NCBI RefSeq assembly: GCF_900215505.1 | Contig: NZ_LT907844.1 | Coordinates: forward strand, 2,328,501-2,392,500 | DNA: 64,000 nucleotides | Direction: 5' to 3' | Source: Cohaesibacter sp. ES.047 | GTDB taxonomy: Bacteria > Pseudomonadota > Alphaproteobacteria > Rhizobiales > Cohaesibacteraceae | Shown here: piece after piece, positions 54,297 through 62,773 of the stretch | Layout: every line of letters starts with the position of its first letter | How positions within the stretch are numbered: the stretch's first letter is position 1 | Made by a program: the position numbers and the translations under genes | The notes under the pieces: generated by a model | The model's database searches: none | What the model saw: the letters and a program-made list of their open reading frames with translations, nothing else | Told to the model about the DNA's origin: nothing

Positions 54297-55646
54297 CTAG
54301 ACAGCAACGGAATGCCGACCCTTTCCGGTTTGAAGATAGGCGTCAAAGGCGGATGCGACGAGCCGCACAAGAGGGCGTCCGGCATGTGTGACACTGAGGC
54401 GGTTCCCGTCCCGCGCACAGACACCGTCCGCCTGAAGCTCTTCCAGTGCCGGATAGCAAGCTTGCAGCGGGCTCAGCGGCACATTGAAATCGCGGGCCAC
54501 TGCTTCGACATCCACCGCATAGGCCGTCATGATCGACATGATGATTGCGGCCCGAGCGCGGTCGTCCTGATCCATGTTGATGCCGCGTGAAATTGGCAGT
54601 TCTCCGGCTTCAACAGCTCGGATCCACCCTGCGAAGTCAGGGCTGTTCTGCACATAGCCTTGCGGCATTTTTCCGATGGAGGATGCGCCAAGGCCAATCA
54701 GGAACTCGGCTTCGTCTGTGGTGTAGCCCTGAAAATTGCGCCGCATGGAACCTTCCCGTGCGGCAATTGCGAGCGGGTCATCGGACTTGGCAAAGTGATC
54801 GAGCCCGATCTTCTCGTAGCCATGGTCTTGCAAAGCCGTGGTGGCGTCGTCAAAGAGGGCTATGCGTTCGGACGCATCGGGCAGCAGCTCTTCGGGCACG
54901 AGCCTTTGATGTTTTTTCATCCAGGGCACATGCGCATATCCGAACAGGGCCAGACGAGACGGATCAAGGCTTGCTGTGAGTTCGACCGTGTTGCGGATGG
55001 TTTCCCGGCTCTGGTGCGGCAACCCATACATCAGATCAAGATTGATTTCCTCGATGCCAACGGACCGAAGAGCCTCAACCGCTTCTTTCACGCGGCTATA
55101 GGGCTGCACGCGTCCCACGGCTTCCTGCACCTTGAGGTCAAAATCCTGAACCCCCAGACTGGTTCGGTTGATGCCTGCGAGGCGCAAAGTGTCGGCAAGC
55201 TCGTCAGTCACTGTGCGCGGATCAAGCTCAATCGCATGTTCCATGCCGTCAGTGAAGGTGAAGTGAGCGCGGATGGCATCGACCACACGCATGAAGGCAT
55301 CCCGAGGCAGAATGGATGGCGTTCCGCCACCCCAGTGGATGTGACTGACGGGCTGTCCCTTGGGCAATTTCCCTGCCACCAGCGCCACTTCGCGCACCAG
55401 CATATCCGCATAATCCTGCAGCGGCTTTTCTTTCTTGGTGACCTTGGTATAGCAGCCGCAATAGTGGCACATGGACTGGCAGAAGGGCACGTGCAGATAA
55501 AGAGAAATCGGCACGCTGCGATCAACGGTCTTCAGCCACTCGGCATAGGTCTCCGCCCCGAACTCCGAAGAGAAGTGCGGTGCAGTGGGATAGGAGGTGT
55601 AGCGCGGCACGGCGCGCGAGGCATATTTCAAGGTCACATCGGTCAT
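54297..55646 (-). CDS. hemN: Oxygen-independent coproporphyrinogen III dehydrogenase HemN
   Basis: A 449-residue radical SAM enzyme that decarboxylates coproporphyrinogen III to protoporphyrinogen IX without oxygen. The cluster cysteines are 56, 60 and 63 in VPFCQSMCHYCGC. The next blocks are HIHWGGGTPSILP and the C-terminal HemN domain (GLDHFAKSDDPLA, RRNFQGYTTD). Length and start (YASRAVPRYTSYPTA) are typical. It provides heme for the cbb3 oxidase at low oxygen. A perfect FNR/FixK box lies upstream. No ribosome site is visible before the ATG. Confidence 0.96.
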   Translation of the reverse strand: MTDVTLKYASRAVPRYTSYPTAPHFSSEFGAETYAEWLKTVDRSVPISLYLHVPFCQSMCHYCGCYTKVTKKEKPLQDYADMLVREVALVAGKLPKGQPVSHIHWGGGTPSILPRDAFMRVVDAIRAHFTFTDGMEHAIELDPRTVTDELADTLRLAGINRTSLGVQDFDLKVQEAVGRVQPYSRVKEAVEALRSVGIEEINLDLMYGLPHQSRETIRNTVELTASLDPSRLALFGYAHVPWMKKHQRLVPEELLPDASERIALFDDATTALQDHGYEKIGLDHFAKSDDPLAIAAREGSMRRNFQGYTTDEAEFLIGLGASSIGKMPQGYVQNSPDFAGWIRAVEAGELPISRGINMDQDDRARAAIIMSIMTAYAVDVEAVARDFNVPLSPLQACYPALEELQADGVCARDGNRLSVTHAGRPLVRLVASAFDAYLQTGKGRHSVAV

Positions 55647-55680
55647 GGGGGCATTTAGCGTCTGGTGCTAAGGCTCAACT

Positions 55681-55694
55681 TTGAGCAAGGTCAA
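55681..55694. promoter_or_regulatory. FNR/FixK box (anaerobox) of hemN
   Basis: TTGA-GCAAGG-TCAA has both half-sites perfect. Its centre is 41.5 bases from the first base of the hemN ATG, and a CTAAAT at 55653-55658 (minus strand) lies at -12 to -7 if transcription starts at that base. Confidence 0.8.
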
Positions 55695-55761
55695 TTCTGT
55701 CCGATTTGTCATGTCCCGCTTTCGTCGGGGGCAGGGCGGTTGGTGGTCTACTCAAAGCCGA

Positions 55762-56970
55762 TCATTGATCGAAAATCGTTCGTGTGGTCTTGACCACCAG
55801 ATCGAGCGGCAGCGTTGCGGTGTTGATGAGGGTGCCAGGCAGATTGGCATCGTTGCTATTCTCGAAGACCGCGGTCTTCTTGCCAGACATGGCAACACCC
55901 TTGAGCAGGGCGACAAGGCTGGGTGCGGTCACGGCGGTCATGTGGTTCATGCTGTCACCGCCATCAAAACCGGTAACATCAACCACGGTGATGCCTTCGC
56001 GTTTGATGCGGGTTTCATCCAGCGAATTGCCAACCCGCCCCGTGTCCCCCGCAAGAAGGCTGGATAATTGCAGCGCGCGATCCCGTGCGGACACAAGGAT
56101 AACGAAATTCTTGGGCAGAGTGCGGATGGTTGCCAGTTGGCTGTTGAAGACATCCATGTCGATATCGGGTGAAATCAGCACGACCGACTGTATCTTGGAG
56201 GGCAGGCGCCCATTGTTCGCAAGCGCGACTTGCCGCAGGCTCTCCATCAAAAGCTCCGTGCCGAGCGAATGGGCCATCAGTGTGATATGATCCACCTTGC
56301 TCGCCGCGAGCGCCTTGATGACACTGACAAGCTGATCGCGAGAGGCCTTTACACTGTCCCTGTCATAAATATAGAGCCCGGGGCTGCCTGCCGACGGCCA
56401 GCTGAACAGTGCCATCGGAGCGGTCATGTCAAAGTCATGCTTGATTTGTGCGGCGCGATAAAGGGCTTCGGAAAAGTCGGTATTATAGCCGTGCGCGAAC
56501 AACGTTGCCTCGCGCTTGCCGCGGGCTTGGGGCGATGAACCGGCTGCCAGATCGGCGTTGATCTGCGCACTGAACATGGATGAACCGGTGAGCGGTTTGG
56601 TTGAGGCGACGGCAAAATACTTTTTCGGATCTGGCTTGCTGCGCGGCCATTCTATCTCGCCGATCTTGTGGCCCGGCGGAATGGAAACCTGATACGAGGC
56701 ATACTGAAGCTTGCCTGCCCGCTCGCCGGTGAAATCGGCATGGCCTTTGGGCACGCGGGTCGTCGCAACAACGATGCTTTCGGTTTCAAGCGAGATGGTC
56801 GGGGTTTGGGCAAACCGGATGCCGGTCGGCGCGGCGCAGCCCGCAAGCAGGGCACCCAGCATCATTGCAGCCATCACAGGCCGGACCATCCCAAGCAGGG
56901 CAGCGTTGTGAATCTGAGGCTCTCTTTTCCGCCGATTGCGCTGGGTTGACACCACCGTCACCTCTGTCAT
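55762..56970 (-). CDS. DUF900-type alpha/beta hydrolase, predicted lipoprotein
   Basis: A 402-residue protein from the ATG at 56970. The N-terminus has ~20 polar residues, a hydrophobic stretch and a lipobox (LLAGC, Cys ~45), so it is probably anchored to a membrane outside the cytoplasm. The DUF900 hydrolase domain (~100-370) shows TLFAHGYNTDFSEALYRAAQ, ALFSWPSAGSPGLYIYDRDS and the nucleophile elbow LMAHSLGTELL, with a late GGDSMNHMT supplying His. It is likely an esterase or lipase. It shares the direction of hemN, 115 bases upstream, and is divergent from the AbrB-family gene. Confidence 0.87.
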   Translation of the reverse strand: MTEVTVVSTQRNRRKREPQIHNAALLGMVRPVMAAMMLGALLAGCAAPTGIRFAQTPTISLETESIVVATTRVPKGHADFTGERAGKLQYASYQVSIPPGHKIGEIEWPRSKPDPKKYFAVASTKPLTGSSMFSAQINADLAAGSSPQARGKREATLFAHGYNTDFSEALYRAAQIKHDFDMTAPMALFSWPSAGSPGLYIYDRDSVKASRDQLVSVIKALAASKVDHITLMAHSLGTELLMESLRQVALANNGRLPSKIQSVVLISPDIDMDVFNSQLATIRTLPKNFVILVSARDRALQLSSLLAGDTGRVGNSLDETRIKREGITVVDVTGFDGGDSMNHMTAVTAPSLVALLKGVAMSGKKTAVFENSNDANLPGTLINTATLPLDLVVKTTRTIFDQ

Positions 56971-57334
56971 GAAATCCAGTTCCTTGCATACCACCGTCTC
57001 CTCAGAGCACAAAATGCAAACTGGCCAGCGCTCACGTTAGCGGTCGATTGTGTCTTGTAGACCACAAATCAGCCGATAATTGAGGTCCAAGCTGAAAATC
57101 CTGAGATCGTTCTCATCTGAAGCCGTACATCCAAATAGACAGTATTGTCCGGATTGTGGTCCTATCCGCGGTGTGATACTTCAAATCTGACATCTGCCGA
57201 CCCAATGTGGTGATCTGATGTGACGTCAGCATCACTGCGAAATCCCTTCCAATCGCAAAGGTGTCTGTTCTACGGCCGACCGACCCGGATCTTCTACCGG
57301 ATCTTCTGCCGGATCTTCTGAAGGATTCCAAGGC
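56971..57334. other. Divergent intergenic region with 12-bp repeats
   Basis: A 364-base gap between the DUF900 lipoprotein and AbrB-family genes. It contains three 12-bp direct repeats at 57285-57320, immediately before the AbrB-family start. No gene is apparent. Confidence 0.55.
57285..57320 (+). repeat. Three tandem 12-bp repeats before the AbrB-family gene
   Basis: CCGGATCTTCTA, CCGGATCTTCTG and CCGGATCTTCTG follow one another directly. They end 14 bases before the TTG start codon, within the likely leader. Confidence 0.92.
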
Positions 57335-58396
57335 TTGCTCAATTTAGTTGAACTCTATGCCATCGCCTTTGCTGGCGGATGGCTTGCCACCTACATCGGT
57401 TTTCCGGCCTCTTGGCTCACGGGGTCCCTGTTGGCGGTTGTGGTTGCCATGTTTGCGGGCCGCAAGCTCTTCATACCGAACCGGCTCAAGAACGGTGGGT
57501 TCATGTTGGTTGGCGTCATCCTTGGCACAGGCTTCACGCCGGACACCCTTCATGCCATCGCCGCTTGGCCACTCAGTGTGGCATTGCTTGTGGTTACGGT
57601 GATCATCATCACACTGAGTTCCTATTTTGTCTTGCGGCGCGTCGGTCATTGGGACCATGCAACAGCGCTTTTTGCATCGCTTCCCGGCGCTCTGGCTTAT
57701 GTCATGGCCATTGCCGAAGCATCCCGCGCCGACATCTCGCGAGTGGCCGTCGCTCAGTCGATCCGTGTCTTTGCAATGATCGCAGTGCTGCCGGTGTTGC
57801 TCACCCCTTTCGCGCAGCTAGAAGGGGGAGCTGCTCACGATGTGGTGAAAGTGGCCGCGCCCGAGAACCTTGATATGCAGTCGATCCTGATCCTGCTCGC
57901 AGGAATGGCGATCGTGGCGCCATTGGTTAAATGGTTCAAAATACCCGGAGGTTTCCTTCTTGGCGGCATGGCCATTTCCGGTGCGTTCTACCTGTCCGGA
58001 ACCTTCTCTGCACCTTTGCCAGACTGGCTCGCGGTACCGGGCTTCTTGACGATTGGTGCGTTGGTCGGTACGCGCTTTGGTTCCGTATCCCTTTCGCAGC
58101 TGGCAAAGCTGATGGGTATATCCCTTCTGTCGCTGTTTGTTTCCATGTCTGTCTCGTTGATCGCCGCCTTGATCGGATGGGCCGTGCTGGGCTTTCCGCC
58201 CGGCCAGACCTTTCTGGCCTATGCGCCGGGCGGGTTCGAAACCATGGTGTTGCTGGCATTCCTGTTCGATATGAACCCGGCTTTCGTGGCTGGGCATCAT
58301 CTGGTTCGCTATCTGGGGCTTGTGCTCATCGCTCCGGCGGTGACCGCCCGTCTGACCAGAGATCAGACAGGCGTGGACGACAAGGTGGCTAAATGA
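57335..58396 (+). CDS. AbrB-family membrane protein (putative ammonia monooxygenase-type annotation)
   Basis: A 353-residue integral membrane protein with about ten hydrophobic segments in two similar halves (GGWLATYIGFPASWLTGSLLA and LVKWFKIPGGFLLGGMAISGAFYL), the duplicated AbrB membrane domain. Family members are often labelled ammonia monooxygenase or AbrB regulator, but neither label is proven; a transport role is more likely. The start is a TTG at 57335 with AAGGA nine bases upstream. It lies between the DUF900 lipoprotein and the cco operon with no evident functional tie. Confidence 0.85.
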   Translation: MLNLVELYAIAFAGGWLATYIGFPASWLTGSLLAVVVAMFAGRKLFIPNRLKNGGFMLVGVILGTGFTPDTLHAIAAWPLSVALLVVTVIIITLSSYFVLRRVGHWDHATALFASLPGALAYVMAIAEASRADISRVAVAQSIRVFAMIAVLPVLLTPFAQLEGGAAHDVVKVAAPENLDMQSILILLAGMAIVAPLVKWFKIPGGFLLGGMAISGAFYLSGTFSAPLPDWLAVPGFLTIGALVGTRFGSVSLSQLAKLMGISLLSLFVSMSVSLIAALIGWAVLGFPPGQTFLAYAPGGFETMVLLAFLFDMNPAFVAGHHLVRYLGLVLIAPAVTARLTRDQTGVDDKVAK

Positions 58397-58894
58397 TTCT
58401 GTGTATGGCGCCACAACTTCACCGGTAGCGCGCGAAACTTGGGAAAATCGCGTAAATTGGAGGGAGGGATTGCCAACCAACGCTGGAGCGCATCTTGGCA
58501 AAGAGCCGACCGGGCATTGAAACGGTGTATAAAGTGCACTGTAAGTGCATATTTTTTCTGCCACTTACGGCTCATAGGGCAAATGCGGACGTTTTCGGGC
58601 TTGGACTTCAAGTTATTGTGTTATAAGGGTAAAAATTATCCATGCTGGTGGTGGGACATATTTACCTGTGACCACGAGTCGCACTTGGCAGCCAGCCCTC
58701 CCCATTCCGTTGACCTGAGTCAAAGCGTATGAAGGGGGGCGTCCATAGGGTTTGACCACCCTTTGGGGGAAGTGCGTTCCAATCTCGGCTTGCGTCTATA
58801 TGGCTTACTCAGACCGCAAGCATGGAGGATCGACCATTAAAGCTTTAGCGCCGGACAACCTCTTGTTGTGCGCCGCTGGAGATGGGACTAAAAG
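58397..58894. other. Promoter region of ccoNOQP
   Basis: A 498-base gap with a direct repeat AAGTGCA-CTGT-AAGTGCA near 58533-58550 and a perfect FNR/FixK box at 58710-58723. The predicted start near 58758 leaves a leader of ~137 bases. No other gene is convincing. Confidence 0.7.
58710..58723. promoter_or_regulatory. FNR/FixK box and -10 element of the ccoNOQP operon
   Basis: TTGA-CCTGAG-TCAA has perfect half-sites. CATAGG at 58745-58750 lies where the -10 hexamer should be if the box is centred at -41.5, the class II activator position, putting transcription start near 58758. Confidence 0.82.
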
Positions 58895-60526
58895 ATGGCT
58901 CACACGACAAAAAGACTCTCTGTTGAAGAAGGTGCTTTTGCAGTTTTCCTGACTGTTCTCGCCTTCGCCTGCCTGACTATCGCCGCTAAAGCGGTTGATG
59001 GCGTCATGGCATTTCATGCAACCGTCGGGCTGATTTTCTCAGCCCTCGGTGTGTTTCTTATTTTCAATGCCTATTTCAAGCGTCCTGTCGACGTCGATGA
59101 AACAGGCTACAACCTCGGCCCGATCAAGTTCGCGACGGCTGCTGCCATGTTCTGGGGGATCGCAGGATTTCTCGTTGGCGATATCATCGCCTGGCAGCTG
59201 ACATTTCCGATTCTGAACTTTGATCTTGAGTGGACCAGTTTCGGTCGATTGCGCCCACTGCATACATCTGCGGTGATCTTCGCATTCGGCGGCAACGTGT
59301 TGCTCGGCACCTCCTTCTATGTGGTGCAGCGGACCAGTCACGCGCGTCTGCCTGGCCGGATATCTCCGTGGTTCGTGATCCTGGGCTATAACGCCTTTAT
59401 CGTGATCGCGGGTACGGGCTACCTTCTGGGTGCGACCCAAGGCAAGGAATATGCAGAACCCGAATGGTATGCCGACCTTTGGCTGACCATCGTCTGGGTG
59501 GCCTATTTGCTGGTGTTCCTCGCGACTTTGTGGAAGCGCAAGGAGCCGCATATTTATGTGGCAAACTGGTTCTATCTGGCCTTCATCGTAACGATTGCCA
59601 TGCTTCATATTGGCAACAACCTATCGATTCCGGTCACGGTATTTGGCATCAAGTCCTATCAGGTCTTCTCTGGTGTGCAGGATGCCATGGTGCAGTGGTG
59701 GTACGGCCATAACGCAGTGGGCTTCTTCCTCACCGCCGGCTTCCTCGCCATCATGTACTACTTCATTCCCAAACGTGCCGAGCGTCCGGTCTATTCCTAC
59801 CGGCTGTCGATCGTGCATTTCTGGGCCCTGATCTTCATTTATATCTGGGCCGGACCGCACCATCTGCATTACACCGCTCTTCCCGATTGGGCGCAGACCC
59901 TTGGCATGACCTTCTCCGTCATCCTCTGGATGCCGTCCTGGGGTGGCATGATCAACGGCCTGATGACCCTGTCTGGCGCTTGGGATAAGCTCAGAACCGA
60001 TCCAGTGCTGCGCATGATGGTTGTTTCTGTTGCCTTCTACGGCATGTCGACCTTCGAAGGTCCGCTGATGTCCGTTAAGGCCGTGAACTCCCTGTCGCAT
60101 TACACGGACTGGACCATCGGTCACGTGCACTCCGGTGCTCTGGGTTGGGTTGGCTACATTTCCTTCGGTGCTCTCTACTGCCTCGTTCCGTGGCTGTGGA
60201 ACCGCAAGAAACTCTTCTCCAATACCCTTGTCGAATGGCACTTCTGGATCTCGACGCTCGGTATCGTTCTCTACATCACCTCGATGTGGGTCTCCGGTAT
60301 CATGCAGGGTCTGATGTGGCGTGCTTACGACAGCCTTGGTTTCCTTGAATATTCCTTCATCGAAACCGTCGAAGCCATGCACCCGTTCTATATGATCCGC
60401 GCGATCGGCGGCCTTCTGTTCGTCCTTGGCGCTCTGATCATGGCTTATAACCTCTGGATGACCGTACGAGTTGGCGAAAAGGCTCAGGCCGATGCTGCCG
60501 ACCCGGCTCTGGTCCCTGCAGAATAA
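58895..60526 (+). CDS. ccoN: Cytochrome c oxidase cbb3-type subunit I CcoN
   Basis: The 543-residue catalytic subunit of the high-affinity cbb3 oxidase, which reduces oxygen to water and pumps protons. About twelve membrane segments are present. Ligands can be seen: His of the low-spin heme b in [12 protein letters not shown], the CuB His in [15 protein letters not shown] with the helix-VII tyrosine in MYYFIPK, the His pair in [13 protein letters not shown], and the heme His residues in [15 protein letters not shown]. Length is normal. It opens the ccoNOQP operon; ccoO starts 12 bases after its stop. Confidence 0.98.
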   Translation: MAHTTKRLSVEEGAFAVFLTVLAFACLTIAAKAVDGVMAFHATVGLIFSALGVFLIFNAYFKRPVDVDETGYNLGPIKFATAAAMFWGIAGFLVGDIIAWQLTFPILNFDLEWTSFGRLRPLHTSAVIFAFGGNVLLGTSFYVVQRTSHARLPGRISPWFVILGYNAFIVIAGTGYLLGATQGKEYAEPEWYADLWLTIVWVAYLLVFLATLWKRKEPHIYVANWFYLAFIVTIAMLHIGNNLSIPVTVFGIKSYQVFSGVQDAMVQWWYGHNAVGFFLTAGFLAIMYYFIPKRAERPVYSYRLSIVHFWALIFIYIWAGPHHLHYTALPDWAQTLGMTFSVILWMPSWGGMINGLMTLSGAWDKLRTDPVLRMMVVSVAFYGMSTFEGPLMSVKAVNSLSHYTDWTIGHVHSGALGWVGYISFGALYCLVPWLWNRKKLFSNTLVEWHFWISTLGIVLYITSMWVSGIMQGLMWRAYDSLGFLEYSFIETVEAMHPFYMIRAIGGLLFVLGALIMAYNLWMTVRVGEKAQADAADPALVPAE

Positions 60527-60538
60527 GGAACGGTTTCC

Positions 60539-61273
60539 ATGTCTTTGATGAACAAACACGGCATTCTCGAACGCCATTCCATGCTTCTGCTCATTGGCAT
60601 CCTGATTGTGGTTGCCATTGGTGGTCTGGTTGAGATTGTCCCGCTTTTCTATCTGAAAAGCACCATCGAGAAGGTGGAGGGCGTGCGTCCCTACACCCCG
60701 CTCGAACTCGCCGGTCGTAATATCTATATCCGCGAAGGCTGCTATCTGTGTCATTCACAGATGATCCGCCCGATGCGCGATGAAATCGAACGTTACGGCC
60801 ATTATTCTCTCGCAGCTGAGTCCATGTACGACCATCCCTTCCAATGGGGATCCAAGCGTACCGGTCCGGACCTTGCGCGTGTGGGCAATAAATATTCCGA
60901 CCTCTGGCACGTCAGTCACTTGACTGATCCGCGCTCGGTGGTTCCGGAATCCGTTATGCCCGGTTATCCGTTCCTTACCAAGCGCGAGCTGGAAGTGCCC
61001 GACATCAGGTCTGACCTAACGGTCAACAAGATTGTCGGTGTTCCCTACAGCGACGAACAGATCGCCAACGCCAAGGCCGACATGCTGGCCCAAGCAAATC
61101 CTGATGATGACAACATCGATGGCTTCGAAGAACGCTATCCTGATGTGATCTATCGTGATTTCGATGGCAACCCGGACCAGGTGACAGAAATGGATGCACT
61201 CGTGGCTTACCTTCAGGTATTGGGCACGATGGTCGATTTCTCCATCTATGATGACAAGGCTGACCTTCGCTAA
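60539..61273 (+). CDS. ccoO: Cytochrome c oxidase cbb3-type subunit II CcoO
   Basis: A 244-residue mono-heme c subunit with an N-terminal membrane anchor (~12-38). The heme c motif is CYLCH starting at Cys68 in [14 protein letters not shown], and the axial Met is probably in [11 protein letters not shown]. It passes electrons from CcoP to CcoN on the periplasmic side. AAGGAA precedes the ATG at good spacing. It has the usual length and position in the operon. Confidence 0.97.
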   Translation: MSLMNKHGILERHSMLLLIGILIVVAIGGLVEIVPLFYLKSTIEKVEGVRPYTPLELAGRNIYIREGCYLCHSQMIRPMRDEIERYGHYSLAAESMYDHPFQWGSKRTGPDLARVGNKYSDLWHVSHLTDPRSVVPESVMPGYPFLTKRELEVPDIRSDLTVNKIVGVPYSDEQIANAKADMLAQANPDDDNIDGFEERYPDVIYRDFDGNPDQVTEMDALVAYLQVLGTMVDFSIYDDKADLR

Positions 61274-61284
61274 GGAGCAGGTTT

Positions 61285-61437
61285 ATGTCGACCTATGAAA
61301 CTTTAGCTAACTTCGCGCAAACATGGGGCTTGCTCTATTTCGTGCTGATTTTTGCTGGCGTGCTGGTTTACACCTTCTGGCCGTCCAACAAGAAGCGGTT
61401 CGATGATGCTGCCAACATGCCGCTGCGGGAGGATTGA
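61285..61437 (+). CDS. ccoQ: Cytochrome c oxidase cbb3-type subunit CcoQ
   Basis: A 50-residue protein between ccoO and ccoP, with TAAGGAG before the ATG. It has one membrane segment (LLYFVLIFAGVLVYTFWP) followed by NKKRFDDAANMPLRED, the standard CcoQ form (FWPxNKxxFDxAAxxPLxED). CcoQ stabilises the oxidase complex, particularly against oxygen. Its stop is followed by the ccoP ATG after two bases. Confidence 0.95.
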   Translation: MSTYETLANFAQTWGLLYFVLIFAGVLVYTFWPSNKKRFDDAANMPLRED

Positions 61438-61439
61438 GA

Positions 61440-62312
61440 ATGAGCGATCACGAAAAAGAAATTGACCATCTGTCTGGTGTCGAAACCACCGGTCACTCAT
61501 GGGACGGTTTGAAAGAACTGAATAACCCGCTGCCACGCTGGTGGCTGTGGACCTGGTACGCCACCATCATCTGGGGTATCGGCTATTGGGTGCTGTATCC
61601 CGCTTGGCCACTGGTCAATGGTTACACTCAGGGCCTGTTGGGCCATTCCAACCGTGCCGAAGGCATCGCTGCCTACAACGAGTTGGTTGAAACCCGCCTT
61701 GAACAGGCCTCCGGTCTGCAGTCAGCCTCGGTCGAGGAAATCCTCGGTGACGAAAATATGCGTCAGTTTGCCGTTGCACAGGGTGCTGCTGCCTTTGGTG
61801 ACAACTGTGCCGCCTGTCATGGCACGGGGGCAGCCGGTGGTGAGGGCTATCCGAACCTGCTGGATGATGATTGGCTTTGGGGCGGCACGATTGATGCCAT
61901 CCACGAGACCCTTCGCGTCGGCATCCGGTCCGGTCATGAAGACGAGCGGTTTGGCAACATGACGGCTTTCGGTCGTGATGAGATCCTCTCTAAAGAGGAA
62001 ATCGAGACCCTCGCAAGCTATGTCCAGTCTCTCTCGGGCAGTGCGCCCGAAGGTGCTGATCTGGACGCCGGTAAGGTGTTGTTTGAAGAAAACTGCGTCG
62101 CCTGTCATGGCGAGGATGCCAAGGGCATGCAGGAACTCGGTTCACCAAACCTGACCGATGCCATCTGGCTCTATGGTGGCGATCGCGAGACCATCATCGA
62201 AACGATCACCAATGGTCGTGCCGGTGTCATGCCCAGCTGGGAAGCCCGTCTTGATCCGCTGACGATCAAGTCTCTGGCGGTCTATGTGCACACCCGAGGT
62301 GGTGGCCAGTAA
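61440..62312 (+). CDS. ccoP: Cytochrome c oxidase cbb3-type subunit III CcoP (diheme)
   Basis: A 290-residue membrane-anchored diheme cytochrome c. The N-terminus carries the family motif HSWDGLKELNNPLPRWWLW and a membrane segment (~32-56). Heme c sites are CAACH at Cys123 and CVACH at Cys219, with candidate axial Met residues in GNMTAFG and GVMPSW. It is the electron entry of the oxidase. The start overlaps nearly with the end of ccoQ, so translation is coupled. It lacks the extra membrane segment of some CcoP proteins. Confidence 0.97.
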   Translation: MSDHEKEIDHLSGVETTGHSWDGLKELNNPLPRWWLWTWYATIIWGIGYWVLYPAWPLVNGYTQGLLGHSNRAEGIAAYNELVETRLEQASGLQSASVEEILGDENMRQFAVAQGAAAFGDNCAACHGTGAAGGEGYPNLLDDDWLWGGTIDAIHETLRVGIRSGHEDERFGNMTAFGRDEILSKEEIETLASYVQSLSGSAPEGADLDAGKVLFEENCVACHGEDAKGMQELGSPNLTDAIWLYGGDRETIIETITNGRAGVMPSWEARLDPLTIKSLAVYVHTRGGGQ

Positions 62313-62370
62313 CAGGTCGCGCTTGCGGCTATGATACGGCGCTCGATCTTCGAGTGCGACAAGAATGAAG

Positions 62371-62397
62371 CCGGGGCCGGTTTGAACGCTGGCCCCG
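62371..62397 (+). other. GC-rich stem-loop after ccoP
   Basis: CGGGGCCGG and CTGGCCCCG flank an eight-base loop and pair strongly. No T-run follows, so it is a possible 3' stabiliser or weak terminator of the cco message. Confidence 0.5.
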
Positions 62398-62668
62398 CGT
62401 CCTGCAAGCGGTTGACCGACTTTGAAACGAGCCGATCGGCCCGACCAGTTCTCCGAGCTCTTCAAGGCAGTGCTCATTGCTGATGCCCAAAGAAGCCGGT
62501 GACAGGTTTGAACGTGCTGTCTTGCAATACAGTCCTGGCTCATCCCGGCCGACAGAAACGGGAACCGGAGCAGATGCGAAATACGCGACAATTTGCCTCG
62601 GTATTTTCACGCAAAAATAGTCTACTTGATAGACCATGAGCACGATGGACCGCTGAACGAGACACAAA

Positions 62669-62682
62669 TTGAAGTAGATTAA
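62669..62682. promoter_or_regulatory. FNR/FixK-like box upstream of ccoG
   Basis: TTGA-AGTAGA-TTAA has one mismatch in the second half-site. It is centred 98 bases before the ccoG ATG; an AGTGAT at 62705-62710 could be the -10 hexamer if the box is at -41.5. Confidence 0.45.
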
Positions 62683-62773
62683 ATGCCTGTTAGCAGGCCC
62701 GGCAAGTGATGGACCTGTTTGCCGGACTACGGACAGCCAACTGGCAAAGACGACTGTTTCGAGGAGAAGCGAG

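Larger units (their letters stand above)
62313..62773. other. Intergenic region between ccoP and ccoG
   Basis: A 461-base gap, long for this gene pair. It has a strong GC hairpin at 62371-62397 and an FNR/FixK-like box with one mismatch (62669-62682), so ccoG probably has its own promoter. No further gene is convincing. Confidence 0.6.
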
